Assembly (NCBI RefSeq): GCF_002154335.2
Contig: NZ_MTPX02000035.1
Coordinates: forward strand, 48,140 to 112,139
Source: Actinomyces ruminis
GTDB taxonomy: Bacteria > Actinomycetota > Actinomycetes > Actinomycetales > Actinomycetaceae
DNA length: 64,000 nucleotides
Direction: 5' to 3'
The stretch's first letter is position 1. Every line of letters begins with the position of its first letter. The notes under the pieces are model-generated. The model worked only from the letters and a program-made list of their open reading frames with translations. It searched no databases and was not told where the DNA came from. This document shows, one piece after another, positions 8,968-19,664 of this stretch. The position numbers and the translations under genes are program-made.

Positions 8968-10915
8968 GTGTCCGATAGCACTCAGACCCCGTCCGCCGCT
9001 CACCTGGCCGCCGCGCACCCCGAGCTCGTGGCCCGGGGCTCTGCCGACTCTGCTGTCGCCCACGGCTCGCGCCCCCAGGTGGACGCCGTCTCCACTATCA
9101 CCGAGTACCTGGACCGCTCCGACTGGCGCGTGAACGCCAACGCCAACCAGGGCTACTCCCTGGGTGGCATGATCCTGAACACCTCCGGCAAGGTCATCGC
9201 CAACTACTGGCTCAGCCAGATCTACCCGCAGGCCGCCGGCGACGCCCACCGCAACGGCGACATCCACATCCACGACCTGGACATGTTCGCCGGCTACTGC
9301 GCCGGCTGGTCGCTGAAGAACCTGCTCCAGCAGGGCTTCAACGGCGTGCCCGGCAAGATCGCCTCCGGCCCCGCCAAGCACTTCTCCTCCGCCGTCGGCC
9401 AGATCGTCAACTTCCTGGGCACCCTGCAGAACGAGTGGGCCGGCGCGCAGGCTTTCTCCTCCTTCGACACCTACATGGCGCCCTTCGTCCGCCTGGACAA
9501 CATGAGCTACGACGAGGTCCTCCAGTGCATGCAGGAACTCATCTTCAACCTCAATGTCCCCTCTCGCTGGGGCACCCAGACGCCCTTCACCAACCTCACC
9601 TTCGACTGGACCTGCCCGGCGGACCTGGCCGACGAGCACCCGCTGATCGGCGACGAGCTGTGCGACTTCACCTACGGCGACCTCGCCGAGGAGATGGGCA
9701 TGATCAACCGCGCTTCATGGAGGTCATGACCACCGGCGACGCCGACGGCCGCGTCTTCACCTTCCCGATCCCCACCTACAACATCACCAAGGACTTCGAC
9801 TGGGACAGCCCCAACGCCGACCGGCTGTTCACCATGACCGCGAAGTACGGCCTGCCCTACTTCCAGAACTTCATCAACTCCGAGCTCGACCCCGGCATGA
9901 TCCGCTCCATGTGCTGCCGCCTGCAGCTGGACCTGCGCGAGCTGCTCAAGCGGGGCAACGGCCTGTTCGGCTCCGCCGAGCAGACCGGCTCCGTCGGTGT
10001 GGTCACCGTCAACATGGCGCGCCTGGGCTACCTGCACGCCGGTGACGAGGAGGCCCTGGTGGCGGCCCTGGACCGCCTCATCGACATTGCCTCCGAGACC
10101 CTCGAGCTCAAGCGCACCGTCATCCAGCACCACATCGACACCGGCCTGTTCCCCTTCACCAAGCGCTGGCTCGGCACGCTGGACAACCACTTCTCTACCA
10201 TCGGCGTCAACGGCATGAACGAGATGGTCCGCAACTTCACGCACGACGCCTACGACCTGACCGACCCGCGCGGTCACGCCATGTGCGTGCGCATCCTCGA
10301 CCACGTCCGCGGGCGCATGGTCGAGATCCAGGAGCCACCGGCCATCTGTACAACCTGGAGGCCACCCCCGCCGAGGGCACCACCTACCGCTTCGCCAAGG
10401 AGGACCGCAAGCGCTACCCGGACATCCTTCAGGCCGGCACCGACTCCAACCCGTACTACACCAACTCCTCCCAGCTGCCCGTCGGTTACACCGACGACCC
10501 CTTCGAGGCGCAGGAGATGCAGGAGGAGCTGCAGACCAAGTACACCGGCGGCACGGTCCTGCACCTGTACATGAACGAGCACATCTCCTCGGCCCAGGCC
10601 TGCAAGGAGCTGGTGCGCCGTTCGCTGACCGCCTTCCGCACCCCGTACATCACCATCACCCCGACCTTCTCGATCTGCCCGACCCACGGCTACCTGGCCG
10701 GTGAGCACTTCACCTGCCCCAAGTGCGCCGAGCTGCACCCTGACGCCGAGCCGGTCGAGTGCGAGGTGTGGACCCGCGTCATGGGCTACTTCCGCCCCGT
10801 GAAGTCCTTCAACATCGGCAAGAAGGGCGAGTACATGGAGCGGCAGATGTTCACCGAGGCCGCGGCCAGCGCCCACGGCAAGACCACCTCCCGCCTGACC
10901 TCCATCAGTGCCTGA
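8968..10915 (+). CDS. nrdD: Anaerobic ribonucleoside-triphosphate reductase (two one-base frameshifts)
   Basis: Start GTG 8968 with GGAG about nine bases upstream. Joining three frames across apparent one-base losses near 9713 and 10334 gives about 649 residues. The first loss is in INRAF and the second in IQEATGH. Recognisable parts include the RNGDIHIHDLDMF segment, Cys-containing FSICPTHG and FTCPKC near the C-terminus, and the glycyl-radical segment RVMGYFRPV. The enzyme makes deoxyribonucleotides without oxygen using a glycyl radical installed by NrdG. I see no N-terminal ATP-cone domain. The frameshifts are most likely sequencing errors because both frames remain fully conserved. Confidence 0.88.
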
Positions 10916-10951
10916 GCGGCGTCCAGATGGAGGAGCGGACAGCAGGAGACT

Positions 10952-11224
10952 ATGTCGGGAACACAGTGGACCGTTGAATTCACTCCGCGTGCGTAGCGCG
11001 CTCTGTGTGGGCTCGACCGCAGTGTTCAGGTGCGTCTGGTCGGCAAGTTGCGGGAGATCCAAAGGGTTGACGATCCGCGGGACTTCCTGAAACCGATGAC
11101 GGGCCCGCTTAAGGGGCAATTCCGGCTCCGGGTCGGGGATTACCGGGTGATCATCGACGTCCAGGATGAGCGCTGCGTGATCCTCGCAATCGACGTCGGT
11201 CATCGCTCCACGGTCTATCGGTGA
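10952..11224 (+). pseudogene. RelE/ParE-type toxin with in-frame amber codon
   Basis: An AGGAG site precedes ATG 10952. The frame reads MSGTQWTVEFTPRA, then TAG at 10994-10996, and continues in the same frame to 11224 with typical RelE features: DDPRDFLKPMTG, GQFRLRVGDYRVI and the ending DVGHRSTVYR. The stop replaces what should be a Glu codon (GAG), so a single substitution would inactivate this RNase toxin. Without the stop it would be 90 residues. Unlike the other broken genes here, this is a nonsense codon, not an indel. An RHH antitoxin-like gene follows 158 bases downstream. Confidence 0.78.
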
Positions 11225-11382
11225 GATAGCCGGGCTTGCTAGCACGAGTTGGCTGTACAGGCGCCGGGGTGTCTGCCGCTTCTGCGGCGGGGCCTCGGCG
11301 CTCAACCTAAGGGGTCACCGGGTTTCTTGCCATGTGGGCTGAGAGCTTGTGGGGTGCGGTGGTCGGCTTCTATGCTGTATAC

Positions 11383-11619
11383 ATGTCTACAGCAGTTCTG
11401 AGCGTGCGTCTGCCGGAGGAGCTCAAGCGTCGGCTCGATGACCTGGGGAATCGGACCGGTCGTCCGGCGACGTTCTATGTGCGTGAGGCCGTTGAGTCCT
11501 ACATTGATGACTTGGAGTACGCCTACACGCTGAAGGCGGAGGCGGAGGCGGTCAGGCGCGGTGAGGTCAAGACCCGCCGCCTCAATGAGATCGCCGCGAG
11601 CCTCGGACTCGATGACTGA
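11383..11619 (+). CDS. Ribbon-helix-helix antitoxin-like protein
   Basis: A 78-residue protein starting at ATG 11383. The N-terminus LSVRLPEELKRRLDDLGNRT is a ribbon-helix-helix DNA-binding domain, followed by TGRPATFYVREAV and a charged C-terminal tail of the kind that wraps a RelE toxin. It is probably the partner of the disrupted toxin upstream, in toxin-first order. The pair lies between nrdD and nrdG. With the toxin broken it may persist as an orphan antitoxin or autorepressor. Confidence 0.75.
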   Translation: MSTAVLSVRLPEELKRRLDDLGNRTGRPATFYVREAVESYIDDLEYAYTLKAEAEAVRRGEVKTRRLNEIAASLGLDD

Positions 11620-11638
11620 GAACCTCAAGGAAGGCGCA

Positions 11639-12372
11639 GTGCATCGCCCCGCCGACGATCTGCAGATCGCCGGCCTGGTGCCTATGTCCACCGTCGACTG
11701 GCCCGACCACTTGGTTGCGACCGTCTTCATGCAGGGCTGCCCCTGGAACTGCTTCTACTGCCACAACCAGGCCCTCATCCCCACCCGCGTACCGGGCGTC
11801 GTCGCCTGGGATGAGGTACGCACCCTGCTGGCCCGCCGCCGCGGCCTGCTCGACGGCGTCGTGCTGACCGGCGGGGAGGCGCTGCGCCAGGACGCCCTCG
11901 CCGACGCCGCCGCCGAGGTCAAGGAAATGGACTTCCAGGTCGGCCTGCACACCGCCGGCCCCTACCCGGGCCGCCTGCGCGACATGGTTGAGCGCGGACT
12001 GGTCGACTGGGTCGGGCTCGACATCAAGGCGCTGCCCGAGCACTACGACGCGTGGTCGGCCGCCCCAACTCCGCAGCCAAGGCCTGGGAGTGCCTGCAGG
12101 TGCTGGTTGACGCGGCCGCCCGCGGCAAGGGTGTCGACTTCGAGGTGCGCACCACTGTGGTCCCCGGGGATGTGACCGCCGCCGACGCCGTGGAGGTCGC
12201 CCGCCGCGTCCATGACGCCGGCGCCCGGGTCTACGCCCTGCAGCAGGCCCGCGGCGAGGGCACCACCGGCGACTTCGCCGTGGCCGCGCCCGGCTGGGAC
12301 GCCGAGTGCGAGCGCATGGCCGCCCAGATCGAGGCCCTCGGCTGGGACCGCTTCACCTACCGCCCCGCCTGA
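11639..12372 (+). CDS. nrdG: Anaerobic NTP reductase-activating protein, radical SAM (one frameshift)
   Basis: I prefer GTG 11639 because AAGGAAGG lies just upstream; ATG 11612, overlapping the antitoxin stop, is the alternative. The motif GCPWNCFYCHNQ carries the CxxxCxxC cluster that binds the 4Fe-4S centre and S-adenosylmethionine. VVLTGGEAL is the second radical SAM motif. A one-base loss near 12052 separates YDAV from VGRPNSAAKAWE; joined, the protein is about 244 residues. It generates the glycyl radical on NrdD. Confidence 0.88.
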
Positions 12373-12540
12373 GAGCAGACGCCCACTCCAGCCCCGCCCC
12401 CTTCGCCGAGGTCAGCCAGAGTTGCGTGCCGAGGTCGGTCGAAGTGGCGGCTGACAGCGGGCTCCCGTCGAGACTGGCACGGGTGACGTGCTTGTGCTGG
12501 GCGGCGCGGACTGTGTTGGCGAGTCGAATCTCTGGTCAGC

Positions 12541-12610
12541 GTTCCACGACCTTGGGGTGTGTTGCACGACCTCCCTGGGGTCGTGGAACGCGCACGAGGG
12601 TCGTGGAGCG
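12541..12610. repeat. TTCCACGACC/GGTCGTGGAA intergenic repeat, copy 1
   Basis: Four copies of a 10-base motif occur in inverted pairs: TTCCACGACC, TTGCACGACC, GGTCGTGGAA and GGTCGTGGAG. The spacer GCACGAGGGTCGTGGA is shared almost exactly with the larger copy at 17271-17378. Confidence 0.7.
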
Positions 12611-12919
12611 TGACCCAGGGGTGGGCTCAACTGGTGATCGCTGCCTACGAGGCCGGACTGGTGAGGCTCGCATAGCAGGGGTCATAGCGGCGTAGCTGTC
12701 ATGGAATGCACCACTTTCCAGGGTCGGTCGCTCTCGGCGAGTAGCTGAACCGCATGATTCCGCGCCTGTTGTGTCAGAAGCGGGTCTGTTTCCCAGGGAA
12801 AGTGGTGCATTTTGTGCCAGTTGTGCATTCGTCGCGCGGTGCCCTCCCAGCCTCGTGCCCGTCTAGGTCTTGCCGACGCGTCTCGGCATGCTTGCGAGCA
12901 GTAGCACAACCTTCTATGA

Positions 12920-12944
12920 TTACCGAGTAATCATTACTCGGTAA
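12920..12944. promoter_or_regulatory. Palindromic operator candidate upstream of padR
   Basis: Perfect 12-base arms TTACCGAGTAAT and ATTACTCGGTAA flank a single C. It ends 41 bases before the padR start, a usual place for autoregulation by PadR proteins that control ABC exporters. The flanks are AT-rich against a GC-rich background. Confidence 0.6.
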
Positions 12945-12985
12945 GTGTTGTTGCTTGCCTTCAGCTCTCGACCCGGGAGACCGGA

Positions 12986-13612
12986 ATGGCCGTAAAACAC
13001 GCCCTGCTCGCGCTGCTCGCGCGTGGCCCCGCGGGCACCTACCAGCTGCGCAAGGACTTCGAGTCCGCCACCGGAACCAGCTGGCCCCTCAACATCGGCC
13101 AGGTCGCCACCACGCTGGCCCGGCTGGAACGTGACGGCCTGGTGATGCGCCTCGAGCCCGGTCGGCCCGCGCACAGACCCGACGCCGAGCCCACGGCCGC
13201 GAACGCGGACACGGCTGCCGTAACCGTCTCACCAAAGATGACGGCGCTGACCGCCTCCAGCCGCGACGTGGCCGCCTGGGCGCTCACTGACGCCGGCCGG
13301 GAGGAGCTCGCCCACTGGTGGGCCAGCCCGGTGGCTCGCCGCGCCCCCGAACGCGACGAACTCGTCATCAAACTCGCGCTGGCCACCGCCTCCTCGGGCG
13401 TCGACGTCGTCGCGCTGATCCAGTGCCAGCGCCAGGCCACGCAAACCGTCCTCCACGAGATCAACCGCGCCCGCCGCGCCGCCGGGGACGAGGACCTGGC
13501 CGCCGCCCTGGTCCTGGACCACCACGTGTTCACCGTCGAGGCCGAGCTGCGCTGGCTCGACGACGCCGAGGGCCGCCTGGCCCGCGCCGCAGCCGATGGG
13601 CGGCGGTCCTAA
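12986..13612 (+). CDS. PadR-family transcriptional regulator
   Basis: A 208-residue protein. The N-terminal winged helix reads ALLALLARGPAGTYQLRKDF, followed by the recognition region NIGQVATTLARLERDGLV. A longer-than-usual insertion rich in Ala and Thr (about residues 68-92) precedes a C-terminal helical dimerisation part. Its stop overlaps the ABC ATPase start (TAATG). PadR proteins commonly repress an adjacent drug or peptide exporter until a ligand binds, and the palindrome upstream fits that. Confidence 0.85.
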   Translation: MAVKHALLALLARGPAGTYQLRKDFESATGTSWPLNIGQVATTLARLERDGLVMRLEPGRPAHRPDAEPTAANADTAAVTVSPKMTALTASSRDVAAWALTDAGREELAHWWASPVARRAPERDELVIKLALATASSGVDVVALIQCQRQATQTVLHEINRARRAAGDEDLAAALVLDHHVFTVEAELRWLDDAEGRLARAAADGRRS

Positions 13613-14351
13613 TGTGTGAAGACACCCAGCGACCCATACTCGAACTCCGCGGCGTCGGCCGCATCCACGGCAGCGGTGCCCGCGCCGTCACCGCTCTCGA
13701 CGGGATCGACCTCACGGTCGCGCCCGGCGAATTCGTCGCCGTCATGGGACCGTCCGGATCCGGCAAGTCGACCCTGCTGAACCTCGCCGGTGCCCTGGAC
13801 CGCCCCACCACTGGCCGCGTGATCATCGCGGGCCAGGACCTGGCGGGCCTGGACCGCACTGCCCTGGCCGAGGTGCGCCGCCGCGCCATCGGCTTCGTCT
13901 TCCAGGACTTCAACCTCCTGCCCTCCCTGACCGCCGCCGAGAACGTCGCTTTTCCCCTCGAGCTCGACGGCTGGCCGGCACGCCGCGCCCGGGCGGCCGC
14001 CCTGACCGCATTGGAACAGGTCGGCTTGTCCGACCTGGCCGACCGCCTGCCCGACGACATGTCCGGCGGCCAGGCCCAACGCGCCGCCATCGCCCGGGCG
14101 ATAGTCGGCCCGCGCCGCCTGCTGCTCGCCGACGAGCCCACCGGCGCCCTCGACTCCGCCACCGGCACCGCCGTCTCGGCGTGCTGCGTCAGCGCGCCGA
14201 CGACGGCGTCGCCGTTCTCATGGTCACCCATGAGCCTCGCTTTGCCGCCTGGGCCGACCGCACGGTCTTCCTCCGTGATGGCCGCATGGTCGGGTCCTCC
14301 GACCCGGTCGACGTCGACGAGTTGCTGCCCGTACCGGGGGAGGGGCGGTGA
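13612..14351 (+). CDS. ABC transporter ATP-binding protein, MacB/LolD type (one frameshift)
   Basis: About 246 residues after correcting a one-base loss near 14175. Walker A is GPSGSGKST, the signature is MSGGQAQR and Walker B is LLLADEPTGALD. After the shift the frame continues through LMVTHEPRFAAWADR, which carries the H-loop. The stop overlaps the GTG of the FtsX-like permease. It should power that permease, as in MacB or peptide-resistance systems. Confidence 0.87.
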
Positions 14352-17263
14352 GTGCGGCCCGGCTGCGGGCCCTGCGTCCGGTCGTCCGCCTGGCCGCGCG
14401 CGACGCGCGGGCGCACAAGGCCCGCAGCCTGCTGGCGATCCTGTTGGTGGCCGCTCCCCTGGTAGTGATCGTCGGCTTTCTAGGCACGCGGCTGTCCACC
14501 CCACCCACCCGGCAGGCCGCGCTCGCTCCATCCCCGACGGCGCCCAGGCCCTAGTCACCGGCACCGCCGTCGACCCCGTGGAGGCCCCGTTCCGGCAGGT
14601 GCCCGAGGGCGCGCCCGGACCCTGGATGGACTCGCTGGAGACCGTGCCCCTGACCGCGGACGAGTTGGCCGACTACCTACCGGGGCGCGATCGCCTCCTG
14701 CAGTTCTGGGACTCTGAGGACCTGCTCGCCCTGGCCGACGCCGACGCCGAGCCGGGGGTGAGCACGACCGCAACCGAGGCAGACCTGCGGGGGGTCGACT
14801 CCGGCGCCATCGGCACCTTCACCCTGCGGGAGGCAGATACCGAGGGGCTGGATCTCCTGCTGCCCCCGCTTACCGCCGGCGCTGCACCCGCCGACGACGC
14901 CGACGTCGTCATCACCACCGCCCTGGCCGAGCGCACCGGCGTGGACGTGGGGGAGACGCTCGCGCTGATCGCCCCGCCCTTCAGCGGCGGGTACTCCACC
15001 AACGGACGCATCGCCGAGGTGCTGCAGGACTCCCGGCGTACCTACCGCGTCACCGGCCTGGTCGACGCCGACGACGCCCGCGCCTGGGCGCTTCCGACCT
15101 GGCTGGCACCGGCGGTGCAGGACGACCCGGCCGGCGTCGACACCCACTTCCTGGTCACCGGCCCCGACCCGGTCACGTGGGAGACCGCCAAGCAGCTGAA
15201 CGGCGAGATGGCCTTCGCCGTCTCGCGCCACGTGCTCACCAACTACCCGGAGGCCTCCGAGCTGTATCCGGTAGCCGTCAGTGCCGACTATGTCGTCACT
15301 GCCCTGGTCATGACCGTGATCGCCTGCGCCGCCGCCGTGGGTCTGCTGCTGGGGCTAATCACCCCCGCCTTCGTGGTCGCCGCCGAGCAGCAGCGCCGCA
15401 CTCTGGCCCTCGCCTCGGCCGCCGGTGCCGCACCGCGGCAGCTGGCCCGCACCATTACCCTGCAAGGAGCCGCCATCGGCTGCCTGGGCGGGGTCCTCGG
15501 CGCCGGTGGTGGACTCGCCGCCGCCTGGGCGGCCTACCGCATCTTCCAGCCCGAGGTGCAGGCACTCGCGGGTCTGCCGTGGTGGCTGCCGGCGCTCGCG
15601 GTGGCGGGCGCCGCCCTGGCCGGTTGGTTGGCCACACTCGCCCCTGCCCGACGGGTGGTGCGCATGGAACCGGTCGAGGCGCTCAAACGCGGGAACCGGC
15701 CGGCAGACGCCAGCGGTCCGAGGCTGCGTGGAGCCGGCCGCAGGTGGCGTCTGCTCGGTGGCCTGGTGATCCTAGCGGCGGCGATCGGCTGCGGTCTCGC
15801 CTCGCTGCGGGCGCCCCTGCCCACCTACGACGCAGCCGCGGAGATACCGCCGACCCCCGGCCTCCTGCCGGGAGGTGCGGTTGTACCCCTGCTGGTGGCG
15901 GCTCTGCTGCTCGGCGCGGTCGGACTGTTCATGCTGGCACCGGTCGTGCTCGACGCCGCAGCTCGGATGCTGGCCAAGGGACCGCTGGCGGTGCGCCTGG
16001 CCGCACGGGACGTTGTCGCCCACCGGGGGCGGGCCCTGCCGGTTGCCGGGGCGATTGGTGTCGTCACCGCGCTTGCTTGTGGACAGACCGTCTATCTCGC
16101 CTCATTCGCCGCCAACGTCAAGGACACTTCCACGGTCCTGGTGGCCCCCGGCTATCTTGCCCTGGGGCCGCGCGTGCCGGTCTCCGAGGACTTCGACGCC
16201 GCCGTCCTCGCCGACGGAGTGCGGGCGCTGCAACAAGCGGGCCTGCCTGTCACCGGCTCCGCGCCGGTTCGATCGGTGGAGCTTCGGTCGGAGTCCTCGC
16301 CGCGCAGCCTCGCAATTGAACCGCCTGCCGCTAGCCGCTGCCCCGACTTCACCGAGCCGGACGTGGCCGCCGCCCTGGGACTAACCGACACCGTGACCTG
16401 CGTCCCCGAGGGGCAGGGCTACCAGCCGGGTATTTCCGCCCCCTGGATGATGGGTGATGAGGTCTTCGTCATGGACGGCGATGCCCTGCGTGCCACCGGT
16501 CTGGACGGGGCGGAGGAGGCCGCAGAGGTCCTGGAGGCGGGCGGGGTGGTGGTCAATAACGCCACCTGGATCAGCACGGATGGCAAGGTACGGGTGGGGC
16601 TTGCCTACTTCAGCTCTTCCGCGGCGGTCCATGACCCGCAGAGCCGGGATGCCTACTTCCTGCCGCGGATGACGGCGAGCATTACGGTGTCGCCCACAAC
16701 CGCCGCCGAACTGGGCCTGACCGGCGCCGCGGCGCGATATACGTCGGTGAGATGGTGCAGCTGTCGCGGCCGCTGACCGCGGCGGAGACAGCCACCGCTC
16801 GGCGTGTCATCGAAGAGCGGACCGACCTCGTCACCGTGGGGTTCAACTGGGACTTGCCCCCGTGGGGCGGCACCGCCGACTTCGCCGTGCTGGCGGTGCT
16901 TGCCGGTGTGGCCCTGTTGGCGCTGGTACTGAACCTGCTGCTGGCCCGCACCCAGCTGCGCGGGGACCTGGTCACCATGCACGCGGTCGGAGCCTCGCCC
17001 CGCTTCCTGCGGCGGCTCATGGCCGCGCACGCGGCCGTGGTGCTGGCGCTGGGCGTGCCCGCCGGGGCGGTGTGCGGCTGGGCGGTGGCCGCCTATGTGG
17101 TCCTCTGGAACCGGCATGTGCTCCTGGAGGGGCCCTGCTACGCCTGGAGGGTCTGTGGGGCTGGCAGCTGGCGGGCCTGGCCGTATTCGTCGCCGTGGGA
17201 ATGGGCGTGGCCTGGCTGCTGGGCCGCCCGCCGCGCCGCCTGGAGCGTCCCCGCGACGAATAG
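14348..17263 (+). CDS. FtsX-like ABC permease, two-domain (three frameshifts)
   Basis: Joining four frames across one-base losses near 14525, 16741 and 17143 gives about 972 residues. There is an N-terminal membrane helix, a large extracellular domain (about residues 60-310) and a first FtsX block with LALASAAGAAPRQLARTI. A central membrane region, a second extracellular domain and a second FtsX block (ARTQLRGDLVTMHAVGASPR) follow. This is the usual layout of large efflux or antimicrobial-peptide permeases that work with a MacB-type ATPase. Start GTG 14348 overlaps the ATPase stop. All three shifts are in the same direction, so sequencing error is likelier than decay. Confidence 0.82.
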
Positions 17264-17270
17264 GTCGCCA

Positions 17271-17378
17271 GTTCCACGACCTTGGGGGCATTGCACGACC
17301 TTGGTGTCTATTCCACGACCACCCCGGGGTCGTGGAACGTGCACGAGGGTCGTGGAATGCGGCCCGGGGTCGTGGAAC
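17271..17378. repeat. TTCCACGACC/GGTCGTGGAA intergenic repeat, copy 2
   Basis: Six copies of the 10-base motif: three forward (17272, 17291 variant, 17311) and three inverted (17328, 17348, 17369). It starts 8 bases after the FtsX gene and shares GTTCCACGACCTTGGGG with copy 1. It could form several alternative hairpins and may end transcription of the ABC operon. Confidence 0.7.
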
Positions 17379-17439
17379 ATGGTGAACACCATCCGGCTGA
17401 GGATCGATGCGGGCGTGGATGAATCGCGGCGGCCCGCCC

Positions 17440-18584
17440 TCACCGCTTCTCCCGGAACACGGCCCGCCGCTGGGCCAGGTAGCTGACCAGGTACAGCACG
17501 CCGTCGCCGAGCGGCTTGGCCAACCACAGCGGCACCCCAATCCCCGTGAGCGCCCGCAGCAGCACATACCCGGCCGCCAGCAGCACCAGCGCCAGCGCCA
17601 CATACCGCACCGCCGTCCGCCAGACGGTGCCGGGCGCCGCCCGGAAGACCCGCCGGTTCATGAAGAAGTTGGCCGTCCCGCTGACCAGCCGCGCCCCCAC
17701 CACGCTGGTCAGCAGGTTCCCGGTCAGCAGGTGCAGCGCCATCACGCCGACCCAGTCGATGACGAAGGCCGACATACTCGCCCCGATGAAGCCCAGCAGC
17801 GGCGTGTAGATGCGCGCCGAGTCACGCAGCGGCCGGAAGTGGCTGGAGGCGTTGCCCGGCTCGTACACCGTGGCGATCTCCACCTCCTCCACCTCCAGGC
17901 CGAGCTCGTGGGCGCGCAGCAGCACGCTGAGCTCCCACTCGTAGCGGTCCCCGGGTACGTCCGCCAACCAGGCGGTCTGCCCGGCCGGGTAACCGCGCAG
18001 ACCCGTCTGGGTGTCGCCCAGGCGCCAGCCGGTGGCCAGGCGGAATAGCAGCGCCGTAGCCCCATTTCCGATCCGGCTGCGCAGCGGCACCCGCCCGGTG
18101 AAGCGCCGCACCCCCAACGCCATGTGTCCGGTGGCGTGCAGCCGCTGCGCCACCGCCGCGATGTCCGCGGGCCGGTGCTGCCCGTCGCGTCGGCACACAC
18201 CACGTCCGCCTGCGGCCACAGCTCGGCCACCTGCGCCAGCCCGGTGCGCAGCGCCGCCCCCTTGCCGCGGTTGGACTCGTAGCCGACGACGTCGGCCCCG
18301 CGCGCACTCGCCGCCCGGAACACCTGCGTGTACTGCGGACCGGAGCCGTCGTCGACAACGAGCACCCGGCATCCGGGCAGCTCCCGCACCAGGTCGGTGA
18401 CCAGCTCAGGCAGTCGCCCGTCGGGCCGATAAGCCGGAATCAGCACAACCGGCCCCACCCGAGAGGGCACCCGCCGGGCCGCCGCCGGCCGAACCCCGGA
18501 GGCCGCCCTCCGTCCACTGCCGTCGTCGGGCCGCAGCCGTCGTCGTGGAAAGGAACCGGTGTCGGCACGCGTCGGGGCGCCCAT
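17440..18584 (-). CDS. GT2 glycosyltransferase fused to GtrA-like membrane domain (one frameshift)
   Basis: About 381 residues once a one-base loss near 18187 is corrected. The N-terminal part is a family 2 glycosyltransferase: VVLIPAYRPD, then VVDDGSG and the metal-binding DADGQH region where the shift lies. The C-terminal 130 residues hold four hydrophobic segments of the GtrA family, including GTANFFMNRRVF. Such fusions move lipid-linked sugars for glycosylation of surface polymers at the membrane. It lies one base downstream of the phosphodiester glycosidase, so the two are probably one unit. Confidence 0.83.
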
Positions 18585-18585
18585 C

Positions 18586-19664
18586 TCAGGCCCCCTGAGC
18601 GATGTAGAGGATGTCGGAGGTCTCCCGCTCCCCGCCGTTTGACGGCTGGTTGACCACCGAGCCGTTGAACCACAGGGTGGAGGAACCGCCGCCGTCGAGG
18701 TTGTAGGCGCTCTCGCAGCCCAGGTCCGCCATGATCTGTGCCAGCTCGGTCATGGTCACTCCGCGCGAGTAGCCCTTATCGCGCCCGTCGACGACGACGA
18801 ACACGTAGTGCCCGTCCGCGATGGCGCCCAGCGCCGTGCGCGGCTGAGTGCCCTGGATGGAGTGGTTGCCGAAGTTGGTGTCCACCTCCACGGAGTCGAT
18901 GCCGTCCAGCACGGAGCCGCCGCGCACCAGAGCCGGCCCGAAGGAGAGGGTGTTCCACACGCCGTCGTCCAGAAGCGCCTGGCGTCGGTGCTGGTTTCGT
19001 CGTAGACCTCGACGTGGCCGTCGGTGTAGAAGGCGATGCCGTCGCGCACGCCGTCGTCCCGATAGATGACGCCGTTGCGGATGAGGATGCCGTCGGTGCG
19101 GAAGCCGTAGTAGTCGCCGTTGACGGCTAGGACGGCGCCGTTCTCGGTAGCCATCGTTGAGGGTAGGGCGGTGATGTTGGTGCCGTAGGCGTTGTTCGCG
19201 AAGGCGCTGCGCACGGCGGTGGCGTCGGACACCTGGATGTCGGCGACGTAGTAGGTGATGGTGTCGTTCCCGGAGCCGGTGGAGACCTGCTCGACCTTGA
19301 TGGAGGTCAGCGAGGACGTGTAGCTGTTGTCCGTGACGGTTGCGTCGGCTGCCGCGGCCGTGGCGGAGACCGAGGAGTTCATGGCCTCGTAGGCGGCCAC
19401 GTCGTCGACCTCCACGTGGTCGATGACGAACCGGTTCAGCGCCCAGGCGGCGGTGCCGACCAGGCCGGCACCGAGCAGGGCGCCGCCGCCCAGCAGGACG
19501 CGCCGCCGGGAGTGACGGCGCGGCGCTGCGGGCTTGGAGCCGACTTGCGTGCCGGGCTGCGGAGTTCGGGACACGGACAGCTGGTCCGACGGCGCCGCAC
19601 CTGGGCGGTCGGCCGCTCGGGCCTCGTCGGCGCCGTCGGATCCAGGGGTCGAAGCATTGAGCAT
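18586..19664 (-). CDS. Phosphodiester glycosidase family protein, membrane-anchored (one frameshift)
   Basis: About 359 residues after joining frames near 18974. The N-terminus is a 45-residue cytoplasmic tail, then RRRVLLGGGALLGAGLVG as a signal anchor. The catalytic domain resembles the uncovering-enzyme (NAGPA) family, with VNGDYYG and NLDGGGSSTLWFNG near the C-terminus. These enzymes cleave phosphodiester-linked sugars and occur near exopolysaccharide genes in bacteria. Pairing with the GtrA-type glycosyltransferase suggests a role in trimming or remodelling a surface glycan. The start is uncertain because the ribosome site is poor. Confidence 0.75.

Larger units (their letters stand above)
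12373..12985. other. Intergenic region upstream of padR
   Basis: A 613-base spacer without a supportable gene. It holds a degenerate GAGGTCGGTCGAAGTGGCG motif near 12430, shared with 29461 and 53610. It also holds the first copy of the TTCCACGACC repeat (12541-12610) and a 25-bp operator-like palindrome before padR. Confidence 0.6.

Noticed and set aside
13318..16776. One 1152-codon protein covering padR, the ATPase and the permease
   Set aside because: The run crosses three genes and only looks continuous because one-base losses move the real frames into it.
18756..19657. Arg-rich frames overlapping the phosphodiester glycosidase
   Set aside because: They are alternate-frame readings of the same gene and carry no domain of their own.
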